Shown here one piece after another: positions 17,087 through 25,415 of a stretch of 64,000 nt of DNA (position 1 is the first letter of the stretch; each line of letters starts with the position of its first letter). Position numbers and translations under genes: made by a program. This stretch comes from DAOMNN01 sp050486545 (lineage in GTDB: Bacteria; Pseudomonadota; Gammaproteobacteria; Burkholderiales; Rhodocyclaceae). The notes under the pieces are model-generated. The model worked only from the letters and a program-made list of their open reading frames with translations, did not search any database and was not told the DNA's origin. The stretch lies in contig JBJHDM010000003.1 in NCBI GenBank assembly GCA_050486545.1, forward strand, positions 1 to 64,000. Direction: 5' to 3'.

Positions 17087-17782
17087 ATGCGCCTGTTACT
17101 GATCGAAGACAACCGCGACATCCTCGCCAACCTCGCCGATTATCTTGCGCTCAAGGGCTATTCGGTCGATTGCGCCCAGGACGGGCTCACCGGCCTGCAT
17201 CTGGCCGCAACGAACGCCTACGACCTGATCGTCCTCGACATCATGCTGCCCGGCATGGACGGGTACGCCCTGTGCGCCCGCCTGCGCGAAGGCGAGCGCA
17301 GCGCAACCCCCGTCATCATGCTCACTGCACGCGACGCCCTCGACGACCGACTGCAGGGATTCCGGACCGGTGCCGACGACTATCTGACCAAACCCTTCGC
17401 ACTGTCGGAACTCGCTGCCCGTATCGAAGCCGTACTGCGGCGCGCGCGGGGCTCCGTCAAACGCGAACTCGCCGTGGCCGACCTGCACTATGACCTCGAC
17501 ACGCTGGAAGTGCATCGAGCCGACCGACCCATCCATCTCGGACCGACCGGGCTCAAGTTGCTCGAAATCCTGATGCAGCGAAGCCCGGCAGTGGTTCGGC
17601 GCGATGAACTCGAAGCGGTGCTGTGGGGTGACGAGCCACCCGATTCGGACAGCCTGCGCAGCCACATCCACAGCCTCCGACAGCTCGTGGACAAACCGTT
17701 TTCGATCAAGCTCCTGCACACCGTGCACGGCGTCGGTTACCGCCTTTCTCCCTCCGACGATGAAGAGCCGCCGCAGTCATAG
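17087..17782 (+). CDS. OmpR/PhoB-family response regulator
   Basis: The 231-residue protein has an N-terminal receiver domain with acidic pocket (Glu7, Asp8), phosphoacceptor Asp51 (LIVLDIMLPGMDG), conserved Thr in VIMLTARD and Lys in LTKPFALSEL. A C-terminal winged helix (about 130-222) ends in HTVHGVGYRL, typical of OmpR-type regulators. The start of the paired kinase gene overlaps its end by 23 bases. A tandem TTCACG pair in front of the methyltransferase gene at 19193 is a candidate target. It is closest in look to QseB/PmrA-like regulators, but the ligand is unknown. Confidence 0.93.
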   Translation: MRLLLIEDNRDILANLADYLALKGYSVDCAQDGLTGLHLAATNAYDLIVLDIMLPGMDGYALCARLREGERSATPVIMLTARDALDDRLQGFRTGADDYLTKPFALSELAARIEAVLRRARGSVKRELAVADLHYDLDTLEVHRADRPIHLGPTGLKLLEILMQRSPAVVRRDELEAVLWGDEPPDSDSLRSHIHSLRQLVDKPFSIKLLHTVHGVGYRLSPSDDEEPPQS

Positions 17783-19058
17783 CCTCCGAAGGCGCATCGT
17801 CATTGCATTCACGCTGATGACGGTGGTCGTCGCCGGGCTGTTCGCGGTCGGGCTGACGATCGCCATCGATCAGGTCGAATCCGACCTGGCCGGAGAATCA
17901 ATGCAGCGCCAGCTCGCGGTCATCCTGGCCACACGCGAGGAAGGTCACCGTGTGCACCTCGACCCCTACACCCGGTATTACAACAATGGACCGGACGGGT
18001 ACCGCAACTGGCCGAGGTGGCTTGACACGTTCGACGACGGCTTCCACGACCCCAGGATCGAACCGGACGAAATCCATGTCTTCCTGCATACGGAAGGCAA
18101 CGTTCGCCATGCGCTGGTCACGACGCTGGAAGTCTACGAACGGCGCGAGGAACTGCTCGAGGCGATCGCGCTGATCGGCTTTCTGGCCAGCGTGGCGGCG
18201 GCGCTGGTACTCGGGCTGTTGATGTCGCGCAGGGTGATCGCCCCGGTCATCCGGCTGTCGCGTCAGGTTCAGCACCGCGACCAGTTGCTGCCGCTCGCAC
18301 CACCATTGGCGCCCGATTATGCCAATGACGAGGTCGGCCGGCTGGCGGCCGCATTCGACCATACGCTCGGGCGCTTGCGCGAAGCGCTCGATCGGGAGCG
18401 GATGTTCACCAGTGACGTCAGCCACGAGTTGCGTACGCCGCTGATGGTGATCGCGAGCAGTTGTGAGTTGCTGCGTGAGAAGGGCCTGAGCGATGCCGGC
18501 CGAAGCTCGCAGCTCGAACGCATCGAGCGTGCCTGTTCCGAAATGCGCGAACTGGTCGAGACCTTTCTGCGGCTTGCGCGGGAACCTTCCGGACGCGACG
18601 CCGTGGCAGGCACGACGCTGCATGCGGTCGCCGAAGAGCAGTTCCGACACTGGCAACATGAAGCCGCCCTCAAGCAGATCGAACTGCGGCTCATCGTCGA
18701 ATCGGGCGACGAGAGCCTGTACCCCGGCCCCTTGCTGCGAACGGTCCTGTCCAACCTGTTGCGCAATGCACTGCACTACACCGACCGGGGATTCGTCCAT
18801 CTGGTCCTACGCCGTGGGGGTTTCAGCGTCGCGGATTCGGGCGTCGGCATCCCCGAGCACGAGCGCGATCGCGTGTTCGCCCCGTTCGCGCGCGGAGACG
18901 CGAGCCGCGGAGATGGGGTGGGGATCGGCCTGTCACTGGTACAGCGCATCTGCGCGCGCGAAGGCTGGACCATCCACCTCGATTCGCACGCCCGGGGCGG
19001 CTGCGAGTTCCGCGTCACATTGGACGACGTCGGGCAGGACCCGCCCACTACGGCATAA
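17760..19058 (+). CDS. Membrane sensor histidine kinase, partner of the OmpR-type regulator
   Basis: The protein is 432 residues. A first membrane helix (about 13-36) is followed by a periplasmic sensor of roughly 100 residues, rich in aromatic and acidic residues (YYNNGPDGYRNWPRW), a second helix (about 138-160), a HAMP-like linker, HisKA with SHELRTPL (His near 222), then the ATPase domain with N-box LLRNALHY and G-box GVGIGLSLV. It is an orthodox kinase. The short acidic sensor recalls kinases that detect cations or cationic peptides, which is inference. It is co-translated with the regulator. Confidence 0.92.
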   Translation: MKSRRSHSLRRRIVIAFTLMTVVVAGLFAVGLTIAIDQVESDLAGESMQRQLAVILATREEGHRVHLDPYTRYYNNGPDGYRNWPRWLDTFDDGFHDPRIEPDEIHVFLHTEGNVRHALVTTLEVYERREELLEAIALIGFLASVAAALVLGLLMSRRVIAPVIRLSRQVQHRDQLLPLAPPLAPDYANDEVGRLAAAFDHTLGRLREALDRERMFTSDVSHELRTPLMVIASSCELLREKGLSDAGRSSQLERIERACSEMRELVETFLRLAREPSGRDAVAGTTLHAVAEEQFRHWQHEAALKQIELRLIVESGDESLYPGPLLRTVLSNLLRNALHYTDRGFVHLVLRRGGFSVADSGVGIPEHERDRVFAPFARGDASRGDGVGIGLSLVQRICAREGWTIHLDSHARGGCEFRVTLDDVGQDPPTTA

Positions 19059-19108
19059 ACCACCCCCACCCCACGGTCCCCCACTCAGGGACTACGCGGA
19101 ATACGGGT

Positions 19109-19147
19109 TTCACGTTTTCTTCACGTCGTCCCGACATTCTGTTGACG
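19109..19147 (+). promoter_or_regulatory. Candidate OmpR-type operator and minus-35 before the methyltransferase gene
   Basis: TTCACG occurs at 19109-19114 and again at 19120-19125, a direct repeat with five bases between, giving the 11-base period used by tandem OmpR-family dimers. Sixteen bases downstream lies TTGACG (19142-19147), a good minus-35. A minus-10 is less clear (TATGCC at 19163-19168 with a short spacer). A single TTCACG also occurs at 17068-17073, before the regulator gene. Confidence 0.5.
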
Positions 19148-19192
19148 CGTGCGCGCATAGGCTATGCCATCTTCAAGACCGGCGAGCCAACC

Positions 19193-19888
19193 ATGCCCCA
19201 CGAAGCCTCAAGCCCCATTGAACTCGAGTTCTCGTCCAAGTACGACCGCAAGCATGCCGAGCAGTATCTGCGCAAGCATCGCCACGGTCTGCAGCGACGA
19301 CTGTCCAATCTGCGCGACCTGCAACTCGCACGCAAGGCACTCGCCCTGGCAGGCGATCCGACGCTCGTTCTCGACCTGCCGTGCGGCGCGGGGCGATTCT
19401 GGCCGGTGCTCGCCGAGCATCCTCAGCGTGTCATCCTCGCAGGCGACAACTCGGCCGACATGCTCGCAGTCGCAACCGCCTCCCAGGCTCCGGAAATCGT
19501 CGCCCGCATACGCACGTTGCAAACCTCGGCCTTCGACATCACGCTGCCCGACCGATCCGTAGACGCGGTCTTCTGCATGCGGTTGTTGCACCACATCGGC
19601 GATCCCGCCCATCGCCTGTCGATGCTGAAGGAGTTCCATCGCGTCACACGCGACAGCGTCATCCTTTCGCTATGGGTCGACGGCAATTACCAGGCGTGGA
19701 AACGGCACAGACTCGAAGCCCGGCGCGAGCGAACCCACCGCAAGGCCTACCAGAACCGCTTCGTGCTGCCCGCTTCTCAGGTCGAACGGGAGTTCGCCGA
19801 GGCCGGCTTCACGATCTCCGGACGACTCGACTTCCTGCCGCTGATTTCGATGTGGCGGGTCTACGTCCTGCGCAGGTCGGACGCCTGA
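19193..19888 (+). CDS. Class I SAM-dependent methyltransferase
   Basis: The 231-residue protein has a Rossmann-type methyltransferase fold: motif I VLDLPCGAGRFW (near residue 61), an acidic residue after the next strand (LAGDNSADML) and VDAVFCMRLLHHIGD as motif IV. A basic segment follows (RHRLEARRERTHRKAYQNR), then a C-terminal strand pair. The substrate is unknown. Its TGA overlaps the ATG of the phosphoglycerol-transferase gene (TGATG), so both act in one operon, and an envelope or lipid substrate is a reasonable guess. The ATG at 19193 is preferred over a TTG at 19142, which overlaps the minus-35. Confidence 0.8.
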   Translation: MPHEASSPIELEFSSKYDRKHAEQYLRKHRHGLQRRLSNLRDLQLARKALALAGDPTLVLDLPCGAGRFWPVLAEHPQRVILAGDNSADMLAVATASQAPEIVARIRTLQTSAFDITLPDRSVDAVFCMRLLHHIGDPAHRLSMLKEFHRVTRDSVILSLWVDGNYQAWKRHRLEARRERTHRKAYQNRFVLPASQVEREFAEAGFTISGRLDFLPLISMWRVYVLRRSDA

Positions 19889-21939
19889 TGATGTCTTCGC
19901 TGCGCCTGGGGCGACCCCGTTCCGCTCGGGTCGCGAGCGACGCAGCATCCGACGACCGCATCATCGTCGATCGTCTGGGGCATTTCCTCGGTCCCTATCT
20001 GCCGCTGGCGGCCATGATGGTCGCCGGCCTTCTCCTGCTGTCCGTTTCGCGAATTGCCCTGATGCTGTGGCAATGGGACCGTGTAGCCGCAGCCGGCATC
20101 TGGCCCGAAATGCTGATCCAGGGCGTGCGCGTGGACCTCATCCAGCTCGGTCTGCTCGTGATACCACCGGTACTGCTCGCCCCGATCCTCGCCACCGGTT
20201 TCGGCTGGGCCGTGTGGCGGCGCCTGACCTACTTCTGGGCCATCCTCGGTCTCGCACTGTTGCTCTTCCTCGAGGTCGCCACCCCTCCCTTCATCACCGA
20301 GTACGACGTGCGGCCCAACCGCCTCTTCGTCGAGTACCTGAAGTATCCGCGTGAGGTGTTCTCGACCTTGTGGGGCGGATTCCGCCTGCAGTTCTTGGGG
20401 GGGGTCCTGGCGACCGTGATCGGCATCCGGGCTGCGGGACGGTGGCTGCGACCATGGCTGGATCAGCCGCGCCACTGGGCAACGTGGTTGGTGTGGCTGA
20501 CCTGGCCCTTGGTCGTGCTCGTGCTCGCCTTCGCGATCCGATCGAGCACCGATCACCGGCCGGCCAACCCGGCGCTGTTCGCGCTCACTCCGGACACCCT
20601 GGTCAACAGCCTGATCCCGAACTCGACGTGGTCCGTCGCCCATGCGATCTACAACCTCAAGCACGAAGCGCGATCGAGCGAGATCTACGGCAAGATGGAT
20701 GCCGACGCCATGCTTGCGGTCGTCAGGGAGACCCGTCTGGCCTTCGATGCCGCAACCGAACTGACCCCCACCGACACGCTGCCGACGCTCTCCAGGCAGA
20801 AGCCGACAATGACCCGCCCGCGTCCGCTGAACCTCGTCATCGTCCTCGAAGAGAGCCTCGGCGCAACCTTCGTCGAGTCGCTCGGCGGCATCCCGGTCAC
20901 GCCGGAACTGGAGCGACTCAAGGACCACGGGTGGTGGTTCGAGCAGCTGTATGCGACCGGCACACGCTCCGTGCGGGGCATCGAGGCGGTCGTCACCGGC
21001 TTTCCGCCGACCCCGGCACAAAGCGTGGTCAAGCTGTCGCTGTCGCAGCAGAACTTCTTCTCGCTCGCAGCATTGCTCGCGCGCGAGGGCTATCACACCG
21101 AGTTCATCTACGGGGGGGAATCGCACTTCGACAACATGCGCAGCTTCTTCAAGGGCAACGGCTTCAAGGCGGTGATCGACCAGAACGATTATCCGGCACC
21201 GGTCTTCAAGGGAAGCTGGGGAGTGTCCGACGAGGATCTGTTTACCCGCGCCCAAGAGCAGTTGCGCAGCCACCACGAGAGCGGGCGGCCATTCTTCACG
21301 CTGGTTTTCACGTCCTCGAACCATTCACCCTTCCAGTTCCCAGACGGACGCATCGAACTGTACGACGCCGACAAGGCGACCGAGAACAACGCGGTCAAGT
21401 ACGCCGATTACGCGCTGGGTCGATTCTTCGAACAGGCACGGGCGAGCGACTACTGGGACGACACGCTGTTTCTCGTCGTCGCCGACCACGACATCCGCGT
21501 GCGTGGCGACACCCTGGTCCCGATCGAGCGCTTCCACATCCCCGCGCTGATCCTCGGGGCCGACCTCGAGCCGCGCCGCATCCGCTCTGTCGCCAGCCAG
21601 ATCGACCTGCCGGTGACGCTGCTGTCGCTGATGGGAATCGAAGCCGTGCACCCGATGATCGGCCGCGACCTCAGCCGTGAAGCGGACGATGCTCCAGGCC
21701 GGGCGATGATGCAGTACGAGCAGAACTACGCCTGGATGGAAGGCAACGAAGTCGTCGTGCTGCGCGAGGACAAGCCGCCTGCGTTCGGTCGCTACGACCC
21801 GCAGGTCAAACGCCTCGACGAACCGCGAACGGTCACCGATCCGGAAAGGCTCGCCCAGCGGGCGCTCGCCCATGTCCTCCTGCCCGCCTGGCTCTATCGC
21901 GAGCAGCGCTACCGGCTGCCCGAGGACGCACCACGCTAG
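19888..21939 (+). CDS. LTA-synthase-family membrane phosphoglycerol transferase
   Basis: The 683-residue protein has five membrane helices within the first 220 residues and an extracytoplasmic alkaline-phosphatase/sulfatase fold from about residue 310. Metal and active-site candidates are Glu in VIVLEESLG (near 320), the nucleophile region ATGTRSVRGIEAV (near 356; relatives usually have Thr where a Ser stands here), SNHSPF and VVADHDIR. Relatives transfer phosphoglycerol or phosphoethanolamine to envelope glycans. Gram-negative homologues include OpgB-like enzymes. It is probably regulated together with the methyltransferase by the nearby two-component pair. The substrate is not determinable from sequence. 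Confidence 0.85.
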   Translation: MMSSLRLGRPRSARVASDAASDDRIIVDRLGHFLGPYLPLAAMMVAGLLLLSVSRIALMLWQWDRVAAAGIWPEMLIQGVRVDLIQLGLLVIPPVLLAPILATGFGWAVWRRLTYFWAILGLALLLFLEVATPPFITEYDVRPNRLFVEYLKYPREVFSTLWGGFRLQFLGGVLATVIGIRAAGRWLRPWLDQPRHWATWLVWLTWPLVVLVLAFAIRSSTDHRPANPALFALTPDTLVNSLIPNSTWSVAHAIYNLKHEARSSEIYGKMDADAMLAVVRETRLAFDAATELTPTDTLPTLSRQKPTMTRPRPLNLVIVLEESLGATFVESLGGIPVTPELERLKDHGWWFEQLYATGTRSVRGIEAVVTGFPPTPAQSVVKLSLSQQNFFSLAALLAREGYHTEFIYGGESHFDNMRSFFKGNGFKAVIDQNDYPAPVFKGSWGVSDEDLFTRAQEQLRSHHESGRPFFTLVFTSSNHSPFQFPDGRIELYDADKATENNAVKYADYALGRFFEQARASDYWDDTLFLVVADHDIRVRGDTLVPIERFHIPALILGADLEPRRIRSVASQIDLPVTLLSLMGIEAVHPMIGRDLSREADDAPGRAMMQYEQNYAWMEGNEVVVLREDKPPAFGRYDPQVKRLDEPRTVTDPERLAQRALAHVLLPAWLYREQRYRLPEDAPR

Positions 21940-22012
21940 GCCTGTTCCCATACGCACGGCAGAATTGCCATGGCGTATGAGAACAGGCCCTGGGTGCGGC
22001 AATTGGCCGCAC
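21939..22012. repeat. Two consecutive hairpins after the phosphoglycerol-transferase gene
   Basis: GGCCTGTTC (21939-21947) pairs with GAACAGGCC (21981-21989), and after one mismatch CATACGC (21949-21955) pairs with GCGTATG (21973-21979), enclosing GGCA/TGCC. Immediately after, GTGCGGC (21994-22000) pairs with GCCGCAC (22006-22012). The first stem overlaps the stop codon of the gene ending at 21939. There is no T-tract, so it is either a rho-independent-like block or a REP-type element. Confidence 0.55.
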
Positions 22013-22029
22013 TACGTGACCGGCCGGTT

Positions 22030-22043
22030 TTGATCGAGACCAA
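22030..22043 (+). promoter_or_regulatory. Near-consensus FNR/ANR box before the copper-receptor unit
   Basis: TTGATCGAGACCAA matches TTGAT-N4-ATCAA at nine of ten defined positions. TAACCT (22066-22071) lies at the 22-base distance expected for a class II site. The predicted transcript start (near 22078) is only four bases before the ATG at 22082, which weakens the case unless that gene is leaderless or starts later. Confidence 0.3.
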
Positions 22044-22081
22044 ATCGGGGATAGCTGCCGGCTGCTAACCTGCGATCCGTC

Positions 22082-22492
22082 ATGATCGCAAGCTTCACAC
22101 GTCTACGACATTCCCGTTTCGCCCGTGGGCTGGCCCTGCTGGCCCTGCTCGCACATCTGGGACTGGGCATCGCCAGCGGCGCCCACCACGCGCGCATGCT
22201 GGCGAACGGCCTGGATACCTGGGCGGAGGTGTGCACGCCGTTCGGAATCGAACGTCTACCGTTGTTCGACGACCGTGATCCATCCATACCGGATGCCCCG
22301 TCGGTCGACGTCCGGCTCGCCGACTGCGTGGTCTGCGCCACTGCCGGCCTGCTCGCCGCTCCCCCCGGCGGACTGCCGACGGCCGGCGTTCCTGCCCACG
22401 ACGCCGCGCCGCCCCCCTCGGCAACCCCGGCGTCGATCGCACCGCGCACCGAGTTGCGCCCACCCTCGCGGGCCCCTCCGTCCATCTCCTGA
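22082..22492 (+). CDS. DUF2946-like protein next to a copper receptor
   Basis: This 136-residue protein begins with a membrane or signal segment (about residues 14-33, ARGLALLALLAHLGLGIASG), followed by a short soluble part with the cysteine pair DCVVCATA (near residue 80) and a proline/alanine-rich tail. Size, the CxxC and the position directly before a TonB-dependent copper receptor agree with the DUF2946 family, which is often found beside copper genes. It may handle copper at the membrane, but no function is established. The gap to the receptor gene is 123 bases. Confidence 0.7.
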   Translation: MIASFTRLRHSRFARGLALLALLAHLGLGIASGAHHARMLANGLDTWAEVCTPFGIERLPLFDDRDPSIPDAPSVDVRLADCVVCATAGLLAAPPGGLPTAGVPAHDAAPPPSATPASIAPRTELRPPSRAPPSIS

Positions 22493-22615
22493 GCCGTTCC
22501 ACCCCTTGCGTCAACGCCACGCCACCGATCCGTACACCGGGTCCGGCGTCGCCACGCGCCGTGCAAACGATCCGAACCGGCATCCCCGGATGCCACGAAT
22601 TGCCAGGAAACCGAC

Positions 22616-24649
22616 ATGAACGAACACACGCTTCTCACCGGAGGCAGCCGCACCCGGCTCGCCCTCGCCATCGCCTTGCTGCCTTGGGCCGCGACGGCCG
22701 CAGCCCAGGAAACGACCCTCGCCCCCCAGGTCGTCACCGCAGCGCCGATGAGCGACCCGCTCACCGTCGTCACCGACCCCCGCGCCCCACGCCAACCGAT
22801 TCCGGCACTGGACGGGGCCGACATCCTCAAGACCATTCCCGGGTTTACCGTGATCCGCAAGGGCGGCACCAGCGGAGACCCCGTGTTTCGCGGCATGGCC
22901 GGATCACGCCTGAACATCCTGCTTGACGGCGAACACATCCTCGGCGGCTGCGGCGGACGGATGGACCCCCCGACCGCCTATGTCTTCCCCGAATCCTACG
23001 ATCGCATGACCGTGCTCAAGGGTCCCCAGAGCGTTGTCCACGGTCCGGGCAATTCGGCAGGCACCGTACTTTTCGAGCGCACCCGCACGCGCGTCGACAC
23101 GGCGGGTGCGCAGGCAGGCGCCAGCGTCACGGCCGGCAGTTTCGGGCGGCTCGACCTGCTGGGAGATGCTGCCTACGCCACGCCGGACTGGTTCGTGCGC
23201 GGGACGGCGATACGCACGCGGGCAAGCGACTACAAGGACGGCGATGGCGACAAGGTACATTCCGCCTACAAGCGTTGGAGCGGCACGCTGGCGCTGGGCT
23301 GGACACCGGACGCGGATACCTTGCTTGAACTGACCTATGCCCGCAGCGACGGCGAGGCGGCCTACGCGGACCGAATGATGGACGGTTCCAGGTTCGATCG
23401 TGAGAACATCGGACTGCGTTTCGAGCGGCGCAATCTGTCCCCCGTGGTCGAGAAGCTCGAAGCCCAGGTCTATCGCAACTACATCGACCACGTCATGGAC
23501 AACTTCACGCTGCGTGACGGCACGATGCCCGGCATGCGCAGGGTCAGCAACCCGGATCGCAAGACCTACGGCGGCCGGGTCGCGGCCGACCTGCGGGTGA
23601 CCGTTGCATCCCTGCTCACCGTCGGCGCCGACGTGCAGAACAACGACCACACCGGTCGCATGGGCATGGGTGCCGATGCATGGTCCGCCTTCAAGGCGGC
23701 ACCGCGCCTCACCGACGCCACCTTCCGCAACCGCGGGATCTTCGGCGAGCTGCGCCACGAGCTCAATGACCAGGATCGCCTCATTGCAGGATTGCGCGTC
23801 GATCGCTGGAAAGCGTCGGACAAGCGGCCGACCGGCGCCTGGGTGACCCGTGGGACCTCGCGCAGCGACACGCTGTACAGCGGCTTCGGAAGATGGGAAC
23901 GCGATCTGCTGAACGCACCCGCCACGGTCTATGCCGGGCTGGGCCGCGTCGAACGCTTCCCCGACTACTGGGAGCTGATCTCGCAGAACAAGCAAAGCAT
24001 GACCACCAACAGCGCGTTCCTGACCAAGCCCGAGAAGACTACCCAGATCGATGTCGGGATGAATTGGGACAGCGGTCCGGTATCGGCGTCGCTGTCGGCT
24101 TTCTACGCGCACATCGACGACTACATCCTGATCGACCACGTCTCCAAGGGCGGCGGGCTGGTCGCCGTGCGCAACGTGCGCGCCCGCACGGCCGGCCTGG
24201 AAGGCGGGCTCGCCTACCGCTTTGCGCCGAACTGGCAGGCCGATGCGTCGCTCGCGTGGGTGCACGGCCGCAACCGCAGCGACGGCACGGCACTCGCACA
24301 AATGCCGCCGCTCGAAGGGCGCTTCGGCCTGAACTGGGACAACGGCGTCTGGTCGGGCGGCGCGCTGCTACGCCTCGTCGCCCGTCAGAGCCGCGTCGAT
24401 CCGGGCCGGGGCAACATCGTCGGCCAGGACATCGGCAAGTCCTCCGGATTCGGGGTGTTCTCGATCAACGGCGGCTACCGGCCGAACCGGCATACCACCG
24501 TTACGGCCGGCATCGACAACCTGTTCGACCGCAAGTACGCAGAGCACCTGTCGAAATCGGGCTTTGACGTACCGGACTACGTGGCCGACACACGCGTCAA
24601 CGAACCCGGGCGCACGCTTTGGGTGAAGGCCTCGATCGCATTCGACTGA
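22616..24649 (+). CDS. oprC: TonB-dependent copper receptor (OprC/NosA family)
   Basis: This outer membrane receptor of 677 residues brings copper into the periplasm; the homologue NosA is needed for copper loading of nitrous oxide reductase in Pseudomonas stutzeri. It has a signal peptide (to about residue 31, AAAQE), a plug domain whose stretch ILLDGEHILGGCGGRMDP (near residue 100) and PTAYVFPESYDRMTVLKGPQ are strongly diagnostic of the copper subfamily, and a 22-strand barrel ending in aromatic IAFD. A denitrifying lifestyle would explain its presence, which is inference. Confidence 0.92.
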   Translation: MNEHTLLTGGSRTRLALAIALLPWAATAAAQETTLAPQVVTAAPMSDPLTVVTDPRAPRQPIPALDGADILKTIPGFTVIRKGGTSGDPVFRGMAGSRLNILLDGEHILGGCGGRMDPPTAYVFPESYDRMTVLKGPQSVVHGPGNSAGTVLFERTRTRVDTAGAQAGASVTAGSFGRLDLLGDAAYATPDWFVRGTAIRTRASDYKDGDGDKVHSAYKRWSGTLALGWTPDADTLLELTYARSDGEAAYADRMMDGSRFDRENIGLRFERRNLSPVVEKLEAQVYRNYIDHVMDNFTLRDGTMPGMRRVSNPDRKTYGGRVAADLRVTVASLLTVGADVQNNDHTGRMGMGADAWSAFKAAPRLTDATFRNRGIFGELRHELNDQDRLIAGLRVDRWKASDKRPTGAWVTRGTSRSDTLYSGFGRWERDLLNAPATVYAGLGRVERFPDYWELISQNKQSMTTNSAFLTKPEKTTQIDVGMNWDSGPVSASLSAFYAHIDDYILIDHVSKGGGLVAVRNVRARTAGLEGGLAYRFAPNWQADASLAWVHGRNRSDGTALAQMPPLEGRFGLNWDNGVWSGGALLRLVARQSRVDPGRGNIVGQDIGKSSGFGVFSINGGYRPNRHTTVTAGIDNLFDRKYAEHLSKSGFDVPDYVADTRVNEPGRTLWVKASIAFD

Positions 24650-24660
24650 GGCCGCCGTTC

Positions 24661-24689
24661 CCGGGCGCCGCGCCGGATGCGCCGCCCGG
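24661..24689. terminator. GC-rich hairpin between convergent oprC and tupC
   Basis: CCGGGCG (24661-24667) pairs with CGCCCGG (24683-24689). It sits exactly in the 42-base gap between two converging genes. A T-tract is absent on the plus side. Confidence 0.4.
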
Positions 24690-24691
24690 TC

Positions 24692-25405
24692 TCAAAACGT
24701 CATCCGCCACGGCAACTCGCCCTGGATGAACAGCCGCGCCTCTTCCGAGGCCGGGCGGGCGAAGAAGCGCTGCACCGGGGCGCATTCGCGCACCCTTCCT
24801 GCGCTCATGAACACGACATCGTCGCCCAGGCGCGTGGCCTGCCCCAGATTGTGCGTGGTCATGACGATGCGGGTGCCGTCGGTACGGATCTCGCGCACGA
24901 TGCGCTCGACTTCGGCCGTTGCCGACGGGTCGAGACTGGCCGTCGGCTCATCGAGCAGCAACAGGCGCGGCCGGGTCAGCCAGGCCCGGGCAAGCGCGAG
25001 TCGCTGCTGCTCGCCGCCCGACAGGTGGCGCGCGCTGTCGTGCCGGCGATGACCGAGCCCGATGCGCTCGAGCATCGCCTCGGCCCGCATGCGGCGCTCA
25101 CACCGCGGTACGCCTTGGGGTTTCAAACCCACGGCAACGTTCTCCAGCACCGAGGCACGCAGCATCATCGGGTGCTGGAACACCATCATGACCCCGAAAC
25201 GGGGTCGTCCGGTGCCGCCCCAGTCGATCGTCCCCGAGGTCGGCGGAATCAATCCGCACAGCGTGCGCAACAGCACGCTCTTGCCGGCGCCGTTGGGGCC
25301 GAGGACCATCGTGATGCCCTCGTCGCCCAGTTCCAGTTCGACGCTGTCCAGGACGGCACGACCGTTTGGTCGGAAGCTCAGGTCACGGATGCGCACCGGA
25401 AACAT
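24692..25405 (-). CDS. tupC: Tungstate-type ABC transporter ATP-binding protein
   Basis: This protein is the ATPase of the transporter whose permease is encoded immediately upstream. The 237-residue sequence has Walker A GPNGAGKS (near residue 36), Q-loop FQHPMML, signature LSGGEQQRL, Walker B LLLLDEPTA and H-loop TTH. I start at the ATG at 25405: AGGAGG lies six bases upstream of it, whereas the ATG at 25411 directly abuts that site. The TupBC pairing is based on the permease. Placement near a tungsten-type oxidoreductase supports tungstate over molybdate. No binding protein (tupA) gene is present in this window. Confidence 0.82.
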   Translation of the reverse strand: MFPVRIRDLSFRPNGRAVLDSVELELGDEGITMVLGPNGAGKSVLLRTLCGLIPPTSGTIDWGGTGRPRFGVMMVFQHPMMLRASVLENVAVGLKPQGVPRCERRMRAEAMLERIGLGHRRHDSARHLSGGEQQRLALARAWLTRPRLLLLDEPTASLDPSATAEVERIVREIRTDGTRIVMTTHNLGQATRLGDDVVFMSAGRVRECAPVQRFFARPASEEARLFIQGELPWRMTF

Positions 25406-25415
25406 AGGCATCCTC

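Noticed and set aside
16529..17782. A 417-residue frame covering moaC and the response regulator
   Set aside because: Its first half is a frame-shifted shadow of moaC; the regulator begins at 17087, where the receiver domain starts.
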